From Bradyrhizobium zhengyangense (GTDB lineage: Bacteria; Pseudomonadota; Alphaproteobacteria; Rhizobiales; Xanthobacteraceae): a DNA stretch of 64,000 nucleotides. The position numbers and the translations under genes were made by a program. Each line of letters opens with the position of its first letter. The first letter of the stretch is position 1. Of the stretch, positions 34,121-42,818 are shown one piece after another. Location: assembly GCF_022012435.1 (NCBI RefSeq), contig NZ_JAKLUA010000001.1, positions 1,612,001-1,676,000 of the forward strand. Reading direction: 5' to 3'. The notes below the pieces were generated by a model. The model saw only the letters and a program-made list of their open reading frames with translations, had not been told where the DNA came from and did not search any database.

Positions 34121-35179
34121 TCACTTGAACCAGTGCACCAGCGCGATGCTGATGCCGAGCAGCAGCATCAGCGACAGCGTCACCGCGGCCGTCACCCGGC
34201 CGCCGACATTGGCGAGCACTTTCACATCGACGCCGAGGCCAAGCGCAGCCATCGACACCACCGTCAAAAAGCTCGTGATCTTCGTCACCGGTCCCACCAC
34301 CGTGGCCGGCACGATCTCGAGCGAGCGCAATGTCGCCAACGCAAGGAAGCCGAGGATGAACCAGGGGACGAGGCGGAAGAAGCCGACATTGGTCTTCTTG
34401 GCGCCGGTCTGCCAGCGCGAGGCGACGAGCGAGAGGCCGACGACCACGGGACCGAGCATCAGCACGCGCATCAGTTTGACCAGCGTGCCGATCTGCGTGG
34501 AGATCAGGCCGGCCGGCACCGTCGCCGCGAGCACCTGTGGCACGGCATAGACGGTTAGCCCTGCGAGAATGCCGTACTGCGTGGCGGTGAGCTGCAGCAA
34601 CGGGATCAGCAGCGGCAGGCCGAGCACCATCATCACGCCGAGGATGGCGGTAAAGGAAATCGAGGATGCGATCTCGTCGCTGTTGGCGCCGATGATCGGC
34701 GCAACCGCGGCGATCGCGGAATTGCCGCAGATGGAATTGCCGCAGGCAATCAGGATCGACAGCCGGGTCGACAGCCCGAGCATGCGGCTCAGACCGAAGG
34801 AGACGCAGAGCGCGATCACCACGACTGCGGCGATCGAGGCGAGCAGCGCGATGCCGGAGGCCGCGATGGCGGCAAAGCTGATGGAGGCGCCGAGCAGCAT
34901 GACGGCGACTTCAAGCAGCTGCTTGGCGCTGAAAGCGATGCCGGTCTGCCAGCGCGGCGCCGGCTTCCAGAAACTGCGCAGGGCCATCCCCAGCAGGATT
35001 GCCATCACCAGGGCCTCGACATAGGGGTGCTCGAAGACGCCGAGTTCGGCCCGCTCCAACAGGGCCGAGACACCCGCCACGGCGATGCACAGGAGAATGC
35101 CGGGAATCAGCGCGACGACGCGGCTAGCGGCAGTGGTCGGCTTGGCGTCGGCCGGGCTGGATGCTTGATTCTGCGACAC
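34121..35179 (-). CDS. YeiH/UPF0324-family membrane protein, putative sulfate exporter
   Basis: A 352-residue inner-membrane protein with about ten hydrophobic helices. Family hallmarks are LLGMALRSFWKP, the conserved CGNSICGNSAIAAVAP near the middle, and GLTVYAVPQVLAAT. This family is annotated as a putative sulfate exporter because a member is linked to sulfonate breakdown, but direct transport data are limited. It converges on the NitT/TauT importer operon. Its presence here is one reason to suspect organosulfur chemistry in this region. Confidence 0.85.
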   Translation of the reverse strand: MSQNQASSPADAKPTTAASRVVALIPGILLCIAVAGVSALLERAELGVFEHPYVEALVMAILLGMALRSFWKPAPRWQTGIAFSAKQLLEVAVMLLGASISFAAIAASGIALLASIAAVVVIALCVSFGLSRMLGLSTRLSILIACGNSICGNSAIAAVAPIIGANSDEIASSISFTAILGVMMVLGLPLLIPLLQLTATQYGILAGLTVYAVPQVLAATVPAGLISTQIGTLVKLMRVLMLGPVVVGLSLVASRWQTGAKKTNVGFFRLVPWFILGFLALATLRSLEIVPATVVGPVTKITSFLTVVSMAALGLGVDVKVLANVGGRVTAAVTLSLMLLLGISIALVHWFK

Positions 35180-35309
35180 AAATCTCTCCCTGAGGAGAAA
35201 GATTTATACGCAGCACTGCTCGGTTGGGGAATAAGTTTTCGACATATCAGGGCCGAGGTAAGTTTGATCCTCGACGTGGAATAATCTGGCTCAGAACAAC
35301 AGGTCGGTC

Positions 35310-35528
35310 TTAGAAGAGCAGATTCTTGGCCAGCGAAGCCACGTGGCTGAAGCTGTCATAGACGCCGGGCTCGAAGAACGCCGCACGCGCAAGCACGATG
35401 CCTGCGACCAGCGTCCAGAACACACCCGTGCCGGCCCGCAGCAGCAGCTTTGACGCGCGGGACTGCGGCTGGCTGTCCGTTGCGGACACCAGTTGCTCGC
35501 CGAAGGGCTCGAATCCAGTGCGTTCCAT
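35310..35528 (-). CDS. Small single-pass membrane protein, unknown function
   Basis: A 72-residue ORF: a polar N-terminus (MERTGFEPFGEQLVSA), one hydrophobic helix (AGTGVFWTLVAGIVLARAAF) and a short tail ending KNLLF. A start at 35585 would add 19 residues. It lies between the YeiH-like gene and the monooxygenase gene, on the strand opposite to the latter. GGTGGA stands upstream of the chosen ATG. I do not recognise the family; the composition suggests a true membrane peptide. Confidence 0.45.
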   Translation of the reverse strand: MERTGFEPFGEQLVSATDSQPQSRASKLLLRAGTGVFWTLVAGIVLARAAFFEPGVYDSFSHVASLAKNLLF

Positions 35529-35787
35529 GGCCGTCAATCCACCAATTTCTGGATGGAATGTCGTCGTTTCGGCCCAAAACGGCAATGGAAGCGATTGGCG
35601 TTTTTGACCCCTTGAGGGGAAACTCCTTCCGCCGGACCATCCTGCGGCAATAGTTTTCTTCTTTCGCCCTATTTGGGCACCGGAGCCGGGGCCCCGAGGT
35701 CGGCCGCGTGGACGATTCCATCCGTGTCGACTAGCCTGCCGTCGCCCGCAGGTCCGTTGCTGGATCGCCGGAGATCAGAAGAAGACG

Positions 35788-37698
35788 ATGAACATCGAGT
35801 CTCCCCGCAAGCCCCTCGACCTTGCCTCGGCCATTGCGGAAGCCGACATCCGCTGCCTCCTCATGGTGCTGGTGCACATGACCGGGGACGAGCGCTGGCT
35901 CGGACCGCCGTACCTGCCCAAGCGCGACATCCGCTTGATCCCCGATCCCGAGGCTGGCGTCCCCCGGGAGATCCAGGACGAGATCCGCGCCGCCGTGGTC
36001 GCGCTCTTTGCCGACGGCACGCCCACACCCGTCATCACTGATCCCGGCGAAGAGATGCTGCTCAAGATGATGCGTGCCTGTCTCGGCGAGAACGTCGCGC
36101 CAGAATATGCGCCGCTGATGCGCGAGGAGATGGGCTTCGTGTCGCGCGAGGCCCGATGGACCAAGCGGCCAGCGGACGAAAAGCTCACGGCGCAGCATGT
36201 GCTGGTCGTCGGCGCCGGGGTCTGCGCCATCGCGCTGGGAGTGGCGCTCGGCCATCTCGGCATCCCCTACACCATCGTCGAGAAGAATGCCGAGCTGGGC
36301 GGCACCTGGTGGATCAACCGCTATCCCGGCTGCGGCGTCGATACGCCGAACCACTCCTATTCCTACTCGTTCGGCTCAGGCAGTGCCTGGACGCGCTATT
36401 TCTGCCAGCGCGAGGAGCTGCTCGGCTATCTCCTGAAAGTCGCCGATGAATACGGCATCCGCGAGCATCTGCGCGTCAACACTGAGCTGACGACATCGCG
36501 CTGGGATGACAACAAGCGGCGCTGGATCTCGACGCTCAAGACAAGCAACGGCGAAGAAACCTTCGAATCCACCGCGCTCGTCTCGGCCATCGGCCAACTC
36601 AACGATCCCTCCCGCGTGCACTTCAAAGGCGAGGAAGAGTTCAAGGGAACGATCCTGCATTCGGCGCTATGGTCCGATAACATCAACCTCGACAGCAAGC
36701 ATGTTGCTGTGATCGGCACAGGCGCGACGTCGATGCAGCTGGTGCCGACGATCGCTGACCGCGTCGCCTCGGTCACGGTTTACCAGCGCAGCGCGCAATG
36801 GGCGCGGCCGGTGAAGGGCTATGCCGATCCGATCACCGAAGGCGCACGCTGGCTGCTCGCACATCTGCCGTTCTACGTTCAATGGTACCGCTTCAACATG
36901 TTCTGGCGCTACGGCGACGGCCTGCTGCCGTTCCTGCGCAAGGACCCGGCCTGGCCGCATCCGGAGCGCGCCGTCAACAAGGGCAACGACCGGCACCGTC
37001 AGGAGCTGACCGACTTCATCCTGTCAGAGCTGAAGGACCGGCCCGACCTGATCGCAAAATGCGTGCCGACCTATCCGCCCTATGGCAAGCGCATCCTGCT
37101 CGACAACAACTGGTTCAAGACGTTGGCGCGAGACAATGTCGAGCTGGTCACCGATGCGATCGACCACATAGACGAAAGCGGCATTGTCACTGTTGACGGC
37201 ACGCACCGTCCCGCCGACACCATCGTGGTCGCCACGGGTTTCAAGGTGACGGAGATGGCGGCGCGCCTTAATATCACCGGCCGCGACGGCAAAAATTTGC
37301 GCCAGGCCTGGGCCAACGACAACCCGACCGCGTTTCTCGGCCTCACCGTGCCCGATTTTCCCAACTTCTTCTGCATGCTCGGGCCCAATTCCGGCCCGGC
37401 GCATGGCGGCAGCGTCATCTTCCAATCGGAATGCCAGAGTCGCTACATCTCGGCTTGCCTCGTCAAGATGATCGAGAACGACCTCGCCGCGATGGACGTC
37501 CGCCGCGAGGTACTCGACGACTATGTCAGCAAGGTCGATGCCGAGCACGAGGCAATGATCTGGACCCATCCAGGCATGAGCACCTACTACCGCAACGCAA
37601 GCGGACGCGTGTTCTCGGCGATGCCGTGGCGGTTCGTGGACTACTGGCGCATGACACACGATCCGGACATACGGCAGTACAGACTGACGAAAGCGTAG
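35788..37698 (+). CDS. Flavin-dependent Baeyer-Villiger-type monooxygenase, HAPMO-like
   Basis: A 636-residue FAD/NADPH monooxygenase. An N-terminal helical extension of about 130 residues precedes the FAD motif VLVVGAGVCAIALGVALG (about 138-155), then ELGGTWWINRYPGC. The Baeyer-Villiger fingerprint appears as FKGTILHSALW, and the NADP motif is VAVIGTGATSMQLVP. Length and extension match 4-hydroxyacetophenone monooxygenase (640 residues). The FAD motif has GVCA where GESG or GxSG is usual. The substrate is unknown; ketones or sulfides are possible for this class. It lies near the sulfur-like locus but is a separate transcription unit. Confidence 0.87.
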   Translation: MNIESPRKPLDLASAIAEADIRCLLMVLVHMTGDERWLGPPYLPKRDIRLIPDPEAGVPREIQDEIRAAVVALFADGTPTPVITDPGEEMLLKMMRACLGENVAPEYAPLMREEMGFVSREARWTKRPADEKLTAQHVLVVGAGVCAIALGVALGHLGIPYTIVEKNAELGGTWWINRYPGCGVDTPNHSYSYSFGSGSAWTRYFCQREELLGYLLKVADEYGIREHLRVNTELTTSRWDDNKRRWISTLKTSNGEETFESTALVSAIGQLNDPSRVHFKGEEEFKGTILHSALWSDNINLDSKHVAVIGTGATSMQLVPTIADRVASVTVYQRSAQWARPVKGYADPITEGARWLLAHLPFYVQWYRFNMFWRYGDGLLPFLRKDPAWPHPERAVNKGNDRHRQELTDFILSELKDRPDLIAKCVPTYPPYGKRILLDNNWFKTLARDNVELVTDAIDHIDESGIVTVDGTHRPADTIVVATGFKVTEMAARLNITGRDGKNLRQAWANDNPTAFLGLTVPDFPNFFCMLGPNSGPAHGGSVIFQSECQSRYISACLVKMIENDLAAMDVRREVLDDYVSKVDAEHEAMIWTHPGMSTYYRNASGRVFSAMPWRFVDYWRMTHDPDIRQYRLTKA

Positions 37699-37708
37699 GG
37701 TCGCGGCT

Positions 37709-38824
37709 CTACGCCGCGAGCCCGCTTCCCACCGGCGCAAATTCCAGCCCGAGGCTTTCCGCGACCGCCTTGTTGGTGATACGGCCGCGATGCACGTTCA
37801 GCCCGTTGCGCAAATGCGGATTTTCCAGCACCGCGGCAAAGCCCTTGTTCGCCAGCATAAGGCCGAACGGCAGTGTCGCATTGTTCAGGGCCTGGCTCGA
37901 CGTCACCGGCACCGCGCCTGGCATGTTGGCCACGCAATAGTGCACGACGCCGTCGACCTCATAAGTCGGCTCCGCGTGCGTCGTCGCATGCGAAGTCTCG
38001 AAACAGCCGCCCTGGTCGATCGCGACGTCGACCAGCACCGCGCCCGGCCGCATCGATTTCAGCATCGCGCGCGTCACGAGCTTCGGCGCGCTCGCGCCCG
38101 GTACCAGCACCGCGCCGATTACGACGTCGGCGCTGAACACTTCCTCTTCGACGGACTCGATCGTCGAGAAGCGCGTGCGCACACGTCCGGCGAAGAGATC
38201 GTCGAGCTCGCGTAAGCGTGGAATCGAGCGGTCGATTACCGTGACTTCGGCTCCGAGGCCTGCAGCCATCCGTGCGGACTGCGTTCCCACCACGCCGCCG
38301 CCCAGCACGACCGCGCGCGCCGGCTGCACGCCGGGCACGCCGCCAAGCAGCAGGCCACGACCGCCGGCCGACCGCTTGAGCGCGGCGCCGGCGGCCTCGA
38401 TTGCGAGGCGGCCGGCGACTTCGCTCATCGGCGCGAGCAGGGGGAGGTGGCCGGCCGCGTCGGTGACGGTTTCATAGGCGATCGCAGTGCAACCGGAGGC
38501 GAGCAAGCCCTTGGCCTGTTCCGGATCCGGCGCGAGGTGGAGATAAGTGAACAGGATCTGGCCTTCGCGGAGCTGGGCCCATTCGCCCTTCTGCGGCTCC
38601 TTCACCTTCACGATCATCTCGGACTTGGCGAAGATGTCGCTTGCGCTCGCCGCAATGGAGGCCCCTGCCCGCTGGTACACCTCATCGGACGCGCCGATGC
38701 CACTGCCGGCGCCGGTCTCGACCGTCACCTGGTGCCCGGCTGCGATATATTCGCGGACGGCGCCCGGGGTGAGCCCGACGCGATATTCCTGCACCTTGAT
38801 CTCCTTGGGCACACCGACACGCAT
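37709..38824 (-). CDS. ald: Alanine dehydrogenase
   Basis: A 371-residue NAD-dependent L-alanine dehydrogenase (alanine to pyruvate plus ammonia), normal length. The start MRVGVPKEIKVQEYRVGLTP is the family N-terminus; AYETVTDAAGHLPLLAPMSE and VVLGGGVVGTQSARMA (NAD site) follow. GGAGG stands 8 bases upstream. A Lrp/AsnC regulator is divergent 58 bp away, the usual AldR arrangement. In rhizobia the enzyme is linked to nitrogen exchange in nodules, but its role here may be simply catabolic. Confidence 0.95.
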   Translation of the reverse strand: MRVGVPKEIKVQEYRVGLTPGAVREYIAAGHQVTVETGAGSGIGASDEVYQRAGASIAASASDIFAKSEMIVKVKEPQKGEWAQLREGQILFTYLHLAPDPEQAKGLLASGCTAIAYETVTDAAGHLPLLAPMSEVAGRLAIEAAGAALKRSAGGRGLLLGGVPGVQPARAVVLGGGVVGTQSARMAAGLGAEVTVIDRSIPRLRELDDLFAGRVRTRFSTIESVEEEVFSADVVIGAVLVPGASAPKLVTRAMLKSMRPGAVLVDVAIDQGGCFETSHATTHAEPTYEVDGVVHYCVANMPGAVPVTSSQALNNATLPFGLMLANKGFAAVLENPHLRNGLNVHRGRITNKAVAESLGLEFAPVGSGLAA

Positions 38825-38882
38825 CCTGCTGGCCTCCTTTTGATTCCTTTTGAGATCGTAGCGAGGTGGCCGGTTTGGTTTC
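38825..38882. promoter_or_regulatory. 58-bp divergent promoter between ald and its Lrp regulator
   Basis: The interval contains a tandem repeat TCCTTTTGA at 38835-38843 and 38845-38853, a 10-bp period on one helical face, overlapping the ald ribosome-binding region. The spacing suits binding by an Lrp-type regulator that controls both genes. Confidence 0.4.
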
Positions 38883-39440
38883 GTGCAAATATCCGCTAGC
38901 TTGGACCTTCCCGCGCCGGTTTCGGTCGCGGAAGTGCCCATTCACGCCGGAAACGAAACCTTGGCCCTCGACCGCAAAGACCTCGCCATTCTCGCGGAAC
39001 TCACGACCAATGCGCGCGCCAGCCACACCGAGCTTGCCAACAAGGTGGGCCTGTCAAGCACAGCGCTGGCGCGACGGCAGAAGGCGCTGGAGGATGACGG
39101 CTACATCCAGGCCTATCAGGCCGCGCTCGACCTTACCCAGTTCGGCCTCACCACGACGGTGCTGGTCCGCATCGCGCTAGAGAGCCAGAGCGACGAGGCG
39201 CTGAAGGCGTTCGAGGCGGAGGTGGTGAAGTGCCCTTCCGTTGTGCGTTGCTTCCTGATGTCGGGCACCGACGACTACATCCTGATCGTGCTCGCCCGCG
39301 ACATCCAGGATTTCGAGCGCATCCATCGCACAGAGCTGTCGCGCCTGCCGCGCGTCGCGCGGGTGCAATCGAGCTTCGCACTGCGCGAGGTCGTCAACCG
39401 CGCCGTGCCAACCGTGGTGTTCGGCGAGACGAAGCGATAG
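38883..39440 (+). CDS. Lrp/AsnC-family regulator (AldR-like)
   Basis: A 185-residue regulator with an N-terminal helix-turn-helix (ASHTELANKVGLSSTALARR, about 46-65) and a C-terminal RAM ligand domain (from about residue 90, with CFLMSGTDDYILIVLARDIQ). The GTG at 38883 gives a 25-30-residue N-terminal extension; a TTG start near LALDRKDLAILAEL would remove it. It is divergent from ald and probably activates it in response to alanine, as AldR does. Confidence 0.88.
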   Translation: MQISASLDLPAPVSVAEVPIHAGNETLALDRKDLAILAELTTNARASHTELANKVGLSSTALARRQKALEDDGYIQAYQAALDLTQFGLTTTVLVRIALESQSDEALKAFEAEVVKCPSVVRCFLMSGTDDYILIVLARDIQDFERIHRTELSRLPRVARVQSSFALREVVNRAVPTVVFGETKR

Positions 39441-39490
39441 AGCACGTCCTGCGCTCGATTGCCGCCACTGTCATAGAACTGTCATCGAAT

Positions 39491-39516
39491 GTGCAGAGAC
39501 CTGTCTGTCTCTGCAC
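39491..39516 (+). promoter_or_regulatory. Leader hairpin upstream of the Orn/Lys/Arg decarboxylase gene
   Basis: GTGCAGAGAC (39491-39500) and GTCTCTGCAC (39507-39516) are perfect 10-bp arms around a 6-nt loop, ending 14 bases before the ATG. Just before it, ACTGTCAT occurs twice with an 11-bp period (from about 39468). It could be an operator palindrome or a hairpin acting on translation start. Confidence 0.55.
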
Positions 39517-39530
39517 ATTCGGGACATGCC

Positions 39531-41897
39531 ATGGACTATTTCAAGCGCTTCAACTTCCTGTTCGCCGCACCTGTGTTCGACGCCGACGACCTGGAAGGTC
39601 TCCGCTTCAACCAGATCATCGAGGAGATCCAGCGCTCGGGCTTCGAGGTGGTCCGGGCCCGCAAGCTGGAAGACGCCGAGATCGCGGTGCAGACCGATGC
39701 CGCGATCGGCTGCATGGTGGTGGACTGGGGCAAGAAGGGTCTTGAGGGCAAGACCTCGGCGCTGATCAATTTGATGCGGCGGCGGGGTCTCGATTTCCCG
39801 ATCATTCTTTTGATCCGGCGCAAGCGCTTCGAGGATTTGCCGGTCGAACTGCTCGACTTCATCGATGGCTATGTCTTCCTGTCGGAAGAGACCCCGCCCT
39901 TCATCGCCAAGAACCTGATCAGCCGGCTGAAACAATATGCCGAGACGCTGAAGACGCCGTTCTTCGGGGCGCTGGTCGATTATGCCGAGGAAGGCAACCA
40001 GCTCTGGACCTGTCCGGGCCACAATGGCGGCGTGTTCTACAACCGCAGCCCGATCGGCCGAGTGTTCGTCGAGCATCTCGGCGAATCCGTGTTCCGCGAC
40101 GACCTCGACAATTCTGTGCTCGACCTCGGCGACCTCCTCACCCATGAGGGACCGGCGCTGAAGGCGCAGAAGGAGGCGGCGCAGATCTTCGGCGCGGAAA
40201 AGACCTATTTCGTGCTCAACGGCACCTCGACCTCGAACAAGGTTGCGCTCGGCGCGCTCGTCACCGACGGCGATCTCGTGCTGTTCGACCGCAACAACCA
40301 CAAGGCCGCCCATCACGGCGCGCTGATGATCGGCGGCGGCATCCCGGTCTATGTTCCCACCATTCGCAATGCCTGGGGCCTGATCGGCCCAATGCGCTGG
40401 GATATGCTCGACGAGAAGGCTCTGCGTGAGACCATCCGCAATCACCCGCTGGTGACGGACAAGGACGCCTGGCGCAAGGAGCGGCCGTTCCGCGTCGCTG
40501 TGGTCGAGCAGTGCACCTATGACGGCACGATCCACAATGCCGAAATGATCCTGAAGCGCATCGGCCATCTCTGCGAATACATTCTGTTCGACGAGGCCTG
40601 GGCCGGCTTCATGAAATTCCACCCGCTCTATACCGGCCGTTTCGCCATGGGTCTCGCCAACCTTCCGCCGGAGGCGCCCGGCATCATCGCGACGCAGTCG
40701 ACCCACAAGCAGCTCGCGAGCTTCTCGCAGGCCTCCCAGATCCACATCAAGGACCGCCACATCCGCGGCCAGAAACGGCGCGTCGAGCACCGCCGCTTCA
40801 ACGAAAGTTTCATGCAACACGCCTCGACCTCGCCGTTCTATCCGCTGTTTGCCTCGCTCGATGTCGGCGCGCAGATGATGAAAGGCCGCTCCGGCGAAGT
40901 GCTGTGGGACGACACGATCCGCCTCGGCATCGAGCTGCGGAAAAAAATCCGCGCGATGCGCCGCGAGTTCGAGGAGAAGGAGCAGAATTCGGACCGGCGC
41001 TGGTTCTTCGAACCGTTCGTGCCGGATCGAGTCGCCATCCCCGATGTCAGTCGCCCAGGCGCTGCGCACAACGTCGCCTGGGAGACGCTGTCGACCGACG
41101 AGCTCGCCACCAATCCCGCGCTCTGGCAGCTCGGTCCCGACAGCACCTGGCACGGCTTTCCCGGTATGGCCGAGGGCTTTGCCATGACCGATCCGAATAA
41201 GCTGACGCTGCTCACCCCCGGCTTCGACCGCACCACCGGCGCCTATGCCGAGCACGGCATCCCCGCCCCGGTCGTCGCGCAATACTTACGCGAAAACCGC
41301 ATCGTGCCAGAGAAGAACGACCTCAACTCCCTCCTCTTCCTGCTGACCCCCGGCGTCGAGGCGAGCAAGGCTGGCACCTTGATCTCCGGTCTCGTCGCCT
41401 TCAAGAAGCTACACGACGACAATGCGCTGCTGGGCGACGCGATTCCGGAATTCTACCAGCGGCGTCAGGCGCGCTATGCCGGCGTGCGGCTACGCGACCT
41501 CTGCGGCGAGATGCACCGCTTCTTTCGGGATGCCAATGTCAGCGCCCTCCAAGCACGACAGTTCATGCCCGAGCACATGCCTGAGATCGCCATGTCGCCG
41601 CGCGATGCTGCCCGCTATCTGTTCAAGAACGACGTCGACTATCTGCCGATTGAGGCAATCGCCGGCCGCATCGCCACCACGCCTTTCGTGGTCTATCCGC
41701 CCGGCATCGCCACCATCGTCCCCGGCGAGCGGCTGACGGAACGGGCCAAGCCCATGATCGATTATCTCAAGATGTTCGAGACCTGCTTCAATACCTTCCC
41801 AGGCTTCGATGTCGAAATCCAGGGCGTCTACAAGGAGATCGATGCCAAGGGCCGCATCGGGCTCTATACCTACGTCGTTGCCGAGCCGAGCCGATGA
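39531..41897 (+). CDS. PLP-dependent Orn/Lys/Arg decarboxylase
   Basis: A 788-residue fold-III-type basic amino-acid decarboxylase. The N-terminal wing domain (residues 1-130) is a receiver-like module. The PLP domain has YFVLNGTSTSNKVALGALVT, ILFDEAWAGFMKFHPLY (Asp contacting the PLP ring) and the Schiff-base lysine in QSTHKQLASF. A C-terminal domain starts near residue 600. Substrate choice among arginine, lysine and ornithine cannot be read from the motifs. The start MDYFKRFNFLF at 39531 is preferred to one inside the hairpin. The GNAT gene overlaps its end. Confidence 0.9.
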   Translation: MDYFKRFNFLFAAPVFDADDLEGLRFNQIIEEIQRSGFEVVRARKLEDAEIAVQTDAAIGCMVVDWGKKGLEGKTSALINLMRRRGLDFPIILLIRRKRFEDLPVELLDFIDGYVFLSEETPPFIAKNLISRLKQYAETLKTPFFGALVDYAEEGNQLWTCPGHNGGVFYNRSPIGRVFVEHLGESVFRDDLDNSVLDLGDLLTHEGPALKAQKEAAQIFGAEKTYFVLNGTSTSNKVALGALVTDGDLVLFDRNNHKAAHHGALMIGGGIPVYVPTIRNAWGLIGPMRWDMLDEKALRETIRNHPLVTDKDAWRKERPFRVAVVEQCTYDGTIHNAEMILKRIGHLCEYILFDEAWAGFMKFHPLYTGRFAMGLANLPPEAPGIIATQSTHKQLASFSQASQIHIKDRHIRGQKRRVEHRRFNESFMQHASTSPFYPLFASLDVGAQMMKGRSGEVLWDDTIRLGIELRKKIRAMRREFEEKEQNSDRRWFFEPFVPDRVAIPDVSRPGAAHNVAWETLSTDELATNPALWQLGPDSTWHGFPGMAEGFAMTDPNKLTLLTPGFDRTTGAYAEHGIPAPVVAQYLRENRIVPEKNDLNSLLFLLTPGVEASKAGTLISGLVAFKKLHDDNALLGDAIPEFYQRRQARYAGVRLRDLCGEMHRFFRDANVSALQARQFMPEHMPEIAMSPRDAARYLFKNDVDYLPIEAIAGRIATTPFVVYPPGIATIVPGERLTERAKPMIDYLKMFETCFNTFPGFDVEIQGVYKEIDAKGRIGLYTYVVAEPSR

Positions 41898-42472
41898 ACG
41901 AGACAGCGATTGCACGCACCGACGACGAGCCGGTCCTGATTCGGCCGTCACGCGAGAGCGATGTCGAGGCGATGCTGGCGATCTATCGCCATCACGTCCG
42001 CAATGGCGTGCCCCGCGACGTCGAGGGAACCGGCGCGCCGGAGCCCGACGATCTTCGCGACCGGCGCAGGAATTTGAAGCAGACCCGCCTGCCGCATCTG
42101 GTCGCCACCTGGCGCGGAGAGGTCGTCGGCTATGCCTATGCAGTGCTGTTTCGCAAGCGCCCGGCCTATCGCTACACGGCCAAGCACTCCATCTACGTCC
42201 ACCACGACCATCTCGGCCGCGGCGTCGGACGGCTCCTGCTCGGGGCAATGATCGATACGTGTGCTGCGGCGGGTTTCCGCCAGCTGATCGGCTATATCGA
42301 TGCTGACAACGCACCCTCGCTGGCATTGCACGAAAGGTTCGGTTTCGGGCGCGCTGGGCTGCTCTGCGGCGTCGCCTATCGCCACGGCCGCTGGTCCGAC
42401 ACCGTCATGGTGCAACGTTCGCTCGGCGCGGGGACGACGGCACCCCCGCCTGTCACGGCACCGGGCCGCTAG
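41894..42472 (+). CDS. GNAT-family N-acetyltransferase, phosphinothricin-acetyltransferase-like
   Basis: A 192-residue acetyltransferase. The acetyl-CoA motif is VHHDHLGRGVGRLLLGAMID (about 97-116), and IGYIDADNAPSLALHERFGF is the typical second half. It resembles PAT/YncA enzymes that acetylate small amines. Its ATG overlaps the decarboxylase stop (ATGA), so its substrate may be the amine made by that enzyme (agmatine, cadaverine or putrescine). This is inference from operon structure. The C-terminal tail is proline/alanine-rich. Confidence 0.88.
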   Translation: MNETAIARTDDEPVLIRPSRESDVEAMLAIYRHHVRNGVPRDVEGTGAPEPDDLRDRRRNLKQTRLPHLVATWRGEVVGYAYAVLFRKRPAYRYTAKHSIYVHHDHLGRGVGRLLLGAMIDTCAAAGFRQLIGYIDADNAPSLALHERFGFGRAGLLCGVAYRHGRWSDTVMVQRSLGAGTTAPPPVTAPGR

Positions 42473-42475
42473 CCC

Positions 42476-42688
42476 TCACGACGGAAAATCGGACGGTCTG
42501 ACCTGGATGCGATCGGCATGCAGCGACCAGTGATGCAACGCCTGGTCCTTGCAGAATTTTGCCTTCGCCCGCTCCGTGGCCTCGATCTCGTCGATAGCGT
42601 CGATCTCGAGCGTACCCTGACAAACTTCGCTCTGCCGGCCGCACTCCCCGAGCACGTCCTTCATGAACCTGACGACAAAAGTTGACAT
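42476..42688 (-). CDS. Conserved-looking small protein, unknown function
   Basis: A 70-residue soluble ORF (MSTFVVRFMKDVLGECGRQS at the start, ending RIQVRPSDFPS) with three cysteines. A very good ribosome-binding site (AGGAGGTCCC before the ATG) shows that it is translated. It converges on the acetyltransferase gene with a 3-bp gap. I do not recognise a family. Acidic and basic residues are mixed and there is no membrane segment. Confidence 0.7.
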   Translation of the reverse strand: MSTFVVRFMKDVLGECGRQSEVCQGTLEIDAIDEIEATERAKAKFCKDQALHHWSLHADRIQVRPSDFPS

Positions 42689-42818
42689 GGGACCTCCTGC
42701 TGCCCCGGCAGCACTTTAATCCCATTTAGGCCGGATGGGGGAGGAAGATTTTGAGCTGGATCAAGGCAACGCGTCGGTTCCTGCCACCGATGCGTCCGTC
42801 GATACCGTCCGTCAGCAA

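Noticed and set aside
39471..41282. A 603-codon minus-strand frame opposite the Orn/Lys/Arg decarboxylase
   Set aside because: Codon-bias shadow of the real gene; low-complexity product.
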